Source: Rhynchopus sp. YZ270_cl-10
Taxonomy: Eukaryota > Euglenozoa > Diplonemea > Diplonemida > Diplonemidae
Length of the DNA stretch: 64,000 bases
Assembly: GCA_964035575.1 (NCBI GenBank)
Contig: OZ037886.1
Coordinates: 992,001 to 1,056,000 of the forward strand
Direction: 5' to 3'
In this document: piece after piece, positions 63,901-64,000 of the stretch
How positions within the stretch are numbered: the first letter of the stretch is position 1
Layout: every line of letters starts with the position of its first letter
Program-made: the position numbers and the translations under genes
Notes under the pieces: generated by a model
What the model was told of the DNA's origin: nothing
Databases searched by the model: none
Seen by the model: the letters and a program-made list of their open reading frames with translations, nothing else

Positions 63901-64000
63901 GCTGCTCGGGGACCTGCGCGACGCGATCATCGAGGACCCGTTCTCGCAGATTGCGGCGAACGCGACAGTGTCGGCGGAGCTGGACGTGGAGGTGAGTGTC
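57914..64000 (+). CDS. giant secreted beta-rich repeat protein (partial, runs off window)
   Basis: From ATG 57914 the frame is open to the last base: at least 2,029 codons with no intron and no stop. A signal peptide (MIARGTFVCAVAAVTLLGSS, likely cut after ASA) is followed by repeated beta-rich modules. Recurrent motifs are DNNMFDAVLPVV (~58765), HDESLLSGGLPAF (~59776), LFDSTAPKFTVDAEIP (~61510) and NLFDSTAPTVQTLF (~62420). LPLMNRTLHDVLKTG (~61652) and TIADLALHLNEELYKAGL...TLLGFTSGDI (~62861-63100) resemble elements of giant bacterial exoproteins. Many N-x-S/T sites are present (e.g. VNVSAL, FVNFTSG). No membrane segment is reached. Codons are extremely biased (GGG for Gly, GTG, CTG, TCG, ACG), which leaves long stop-free shadow frames on the other strand. 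The likely role is extracellular matrix or surface coat; the function is unknown. Confidence 0.85.
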   Translation, partial: MIARGTFVCAVAAVTLLGSSPASAVSTYTETCTNVAVRYQRSIKEGVTAVNSALAEAKARMLSQEFMLVASAADLSFVNEPLNDVMNYTGELSNQFDELNDRTMAALTASLPYGISVGCQVDTTTFDLFLTVAVNATGTVSETVDLSGLPAADLAALGLTFSDPSVSLSGSVFLAGTISITVKTSGTVVSVSGLSAAVTATGAVATNVDWKDVGSVGIAGSVSVTGVTVPVTFPTSTSLSDFVAKLGEVRIGSLTGELSASLAVAVAVDAVPVGQLPTPVLTVYDNNMFDAVLPVVTVDADITSLESTIVELLRQLGSFDIDLGALGLSGLELPNVNVSALVSGVPDMLKLAPVAEQYFLLFVDGSAFPTFSGLVTFLKENLAVPQLTTSVSVSGVNMTGGWFPEAGEVALNIHMELGSTLASESFGGSISSVLGDMQALTAVFDLIGATAPEQSLAVPDFSADVAFSGDVVLDFTVGLKTEFINTGNLTGSALAGNAFLRVNDLSAEVKVAVDPINFEADLLLSQFVVRDGSFEVALGLRADFSAAAAEEVPGAAVSASTVEAVTEITVLELLSGGSTAVLDFVKQLNLEVYATLDAVVPVELTAGFAGSDVSLSPIVKLHDESLLSGGLPAFSLDIDLNFLVPSLPGGKGGSGNELDSVMGALTDMLEGISGISLDTASIPNVPQISNLLSGLSGKVSFSTVLTEYLDLLVKFRELANGLGLDLALETVGAEALVSSTSFNTDILGRLQTRFPTVFVNFTSGLTNSYTGVDFSVLDYLRYVQVEFGLAATLASADADFGKNELVWYLAVNVDYSLTKENAWALLNLLELTGYTSDSAGYPVDSLLARFDPAAHLVALQAKLALTSLSTFNLGTLGSYVANSAPTLGVNVNFNKAIFDLLVVTYPDFATKYGNLTVGDLLPMNSVTGAEFDWRNYLTEVGSVLGLSSTASLDVSSVAALFGKRPTVMGLVRFLKSRLLNGMSTGLTIGGSGTSFSADLITTGGRWELAATLGLHFDTGALKPTDVVTALENALSGLFDAIGQDSVVGSIASIGNALVQRLSGLDAFLSFSAAAQVGVEAGIDIKPLIDGTGSPQLFLRVQQFNMSISAAITDFTTPMDFGGSFDFTGIVNGEIVFSAVASGVNASNPLVLLDASAGVDNFTITPLTDAISLGGSIVAEVELAGGPLDSSLFLGVEDLALFDSTAPKFTVDAEIPREMMQVVRDGLAAMGDVGRDINGFDALTTTLPLMNRTLHDVLKTGETGPNWGDFLIWDTVLDQLFADPAYAGCLDGSTSCPRARETVQKFTDGMANLTQGSFTSDTGVPAAFVNGGMVGKEFQLAFGLNGNLEVLVTPPLSELIDDDDFDFTGTGVLTVGINFGFGFEVKVDTTNGAVNVTTDDIVLRLDNFTMGLTIGADVSATASIGILSASVSNGTGVLAADFGGSMNAGAPLKLSEVTKGNFAFTKSATLDACLPFSAAIGSQDLGELAGATGAEKPQVCVNDSNLFDSTAPTVQTLFMDRFMDFRGMSPIQIMGIVRGLINVVQEYRESPVFDLALPFTDVDVGDMLDFTDTLTTALSNKMVKVQDAADRTTLVLCVEGDALTTGWNVPGTNESAYFFANVSSKVMSLVLNEELEVEVALNATVMSSATTIADLALHLNEELYKAGLGLSVAASVPVEGVESLQLCTNASIKATDLRVQIAQKKTGNSAYNESDEAVAATTLLGFTSGDIKEAPRVAAFSSIPELVIVLAEAVGVPSDVLSYTYGPSAADPSQYELLFALDLTVALPTPMTSLLLGAEVEPLFSVNASAEIALTTDVQIGFEIGARMGTSAGNLSVTANIPAAQEFANFTLASEQSFNLSLDRVLYTVVLRPADSFYDELDYQLGVLNATLGGAKQVWARNYENTTFLIQTLGVRRLEVTTSAEFEALTGLASDKAKALLFTPVVKNLAFTADMMLTVSEINLAATLAVLEAEAYAGSGYIGVTAIAEFGTSGTAMLLGDLRDAIIEDPFSQIAANATVSAELDVEVSV

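Overview
The window is nuclear DNA from a unicellular eukaryote. Coding sequence is fairly GC-rich. It is broken by short cis-spliced introns, and the spacers between genes are AT-rich and full of A/T homopolymers. I read 20 well-supported protein genes, and all 20 lie on the + strand. I also see one probable and one doubtful small gene. The 24 introns I could place inside coding regions all start GTATG, and 23 of them end in CAG (45-296 nt, mostly under 90). Tight GTATG donors, an iron-sulfur L-serine dehydratase and a divergent mitochondrial-type porin would fit an anaerobic or microaerophilic protist, for example a free-living fornicate metamonad (Kipferlia/Carpediemonas type). That placement is inference; no rRNA or organelle marker is present.

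Layout. 1-3.6 kb: a 200-bp duplicated segment and a two-domain AAA ATPase. 4-11.5 kb: a five-exon, 2,429-residue surface protein made of about 16 bacterial-style 'VNDPPxF' (tandem-95/cadherin-like) repeats with one membrane segment. 12.7-21.6 kb: a DUF4116-repeat protein with a ubiquitin-like head, a large unknown protein with an acidic tail, and a kinesin-like protein whose P-loop is lost. 22-28 kb: beta-tubulin, a secreted class I haem peroxidase and Fe-S L-serine dehydratase. 29-42.7 kb: a Tctex-type dynein light chain, ribosomal protein uS8, AIP1/WDR1, two almost identical NAC-alpha genes flanking a porin-like beta-barrel gene, a PPR protein, and an FCP/SCP-type phosphatase. 42.7-50.9 kb: an 8-kb repeat island holding two hAT-like non-autonomous elements, three or four small foldback/MITE elements, two islands of palindromic GGGGTACCCC sequence and an 8-bp minisatellite, with at most one small host gene. 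50.9-57.3 kb: mannosyl-oligosaccharide glucosidase, hexokinase and TFB5 (a TFIIH subunit). 57.9 kb to the window end: an intronless ORF that runs off the edge (at least 2,029 codons) and encodes a giant secreted beta-rich protein resembling giant bacterial exoproteins.

The genes are a mix of housekeeping functions (translation, nascent-chain handling, cytoskeleton, ER glycan trimming, glycolysis, transcription/repair) and accessory surface or secreted proteins. No operon-like functional grouping is evident. The one-way gene order, the splice-acceptor-like AG a few dozen bases before most start codons, and several dispersed short repeats that all share the genes' orientation are the most unusual genome-level signals.
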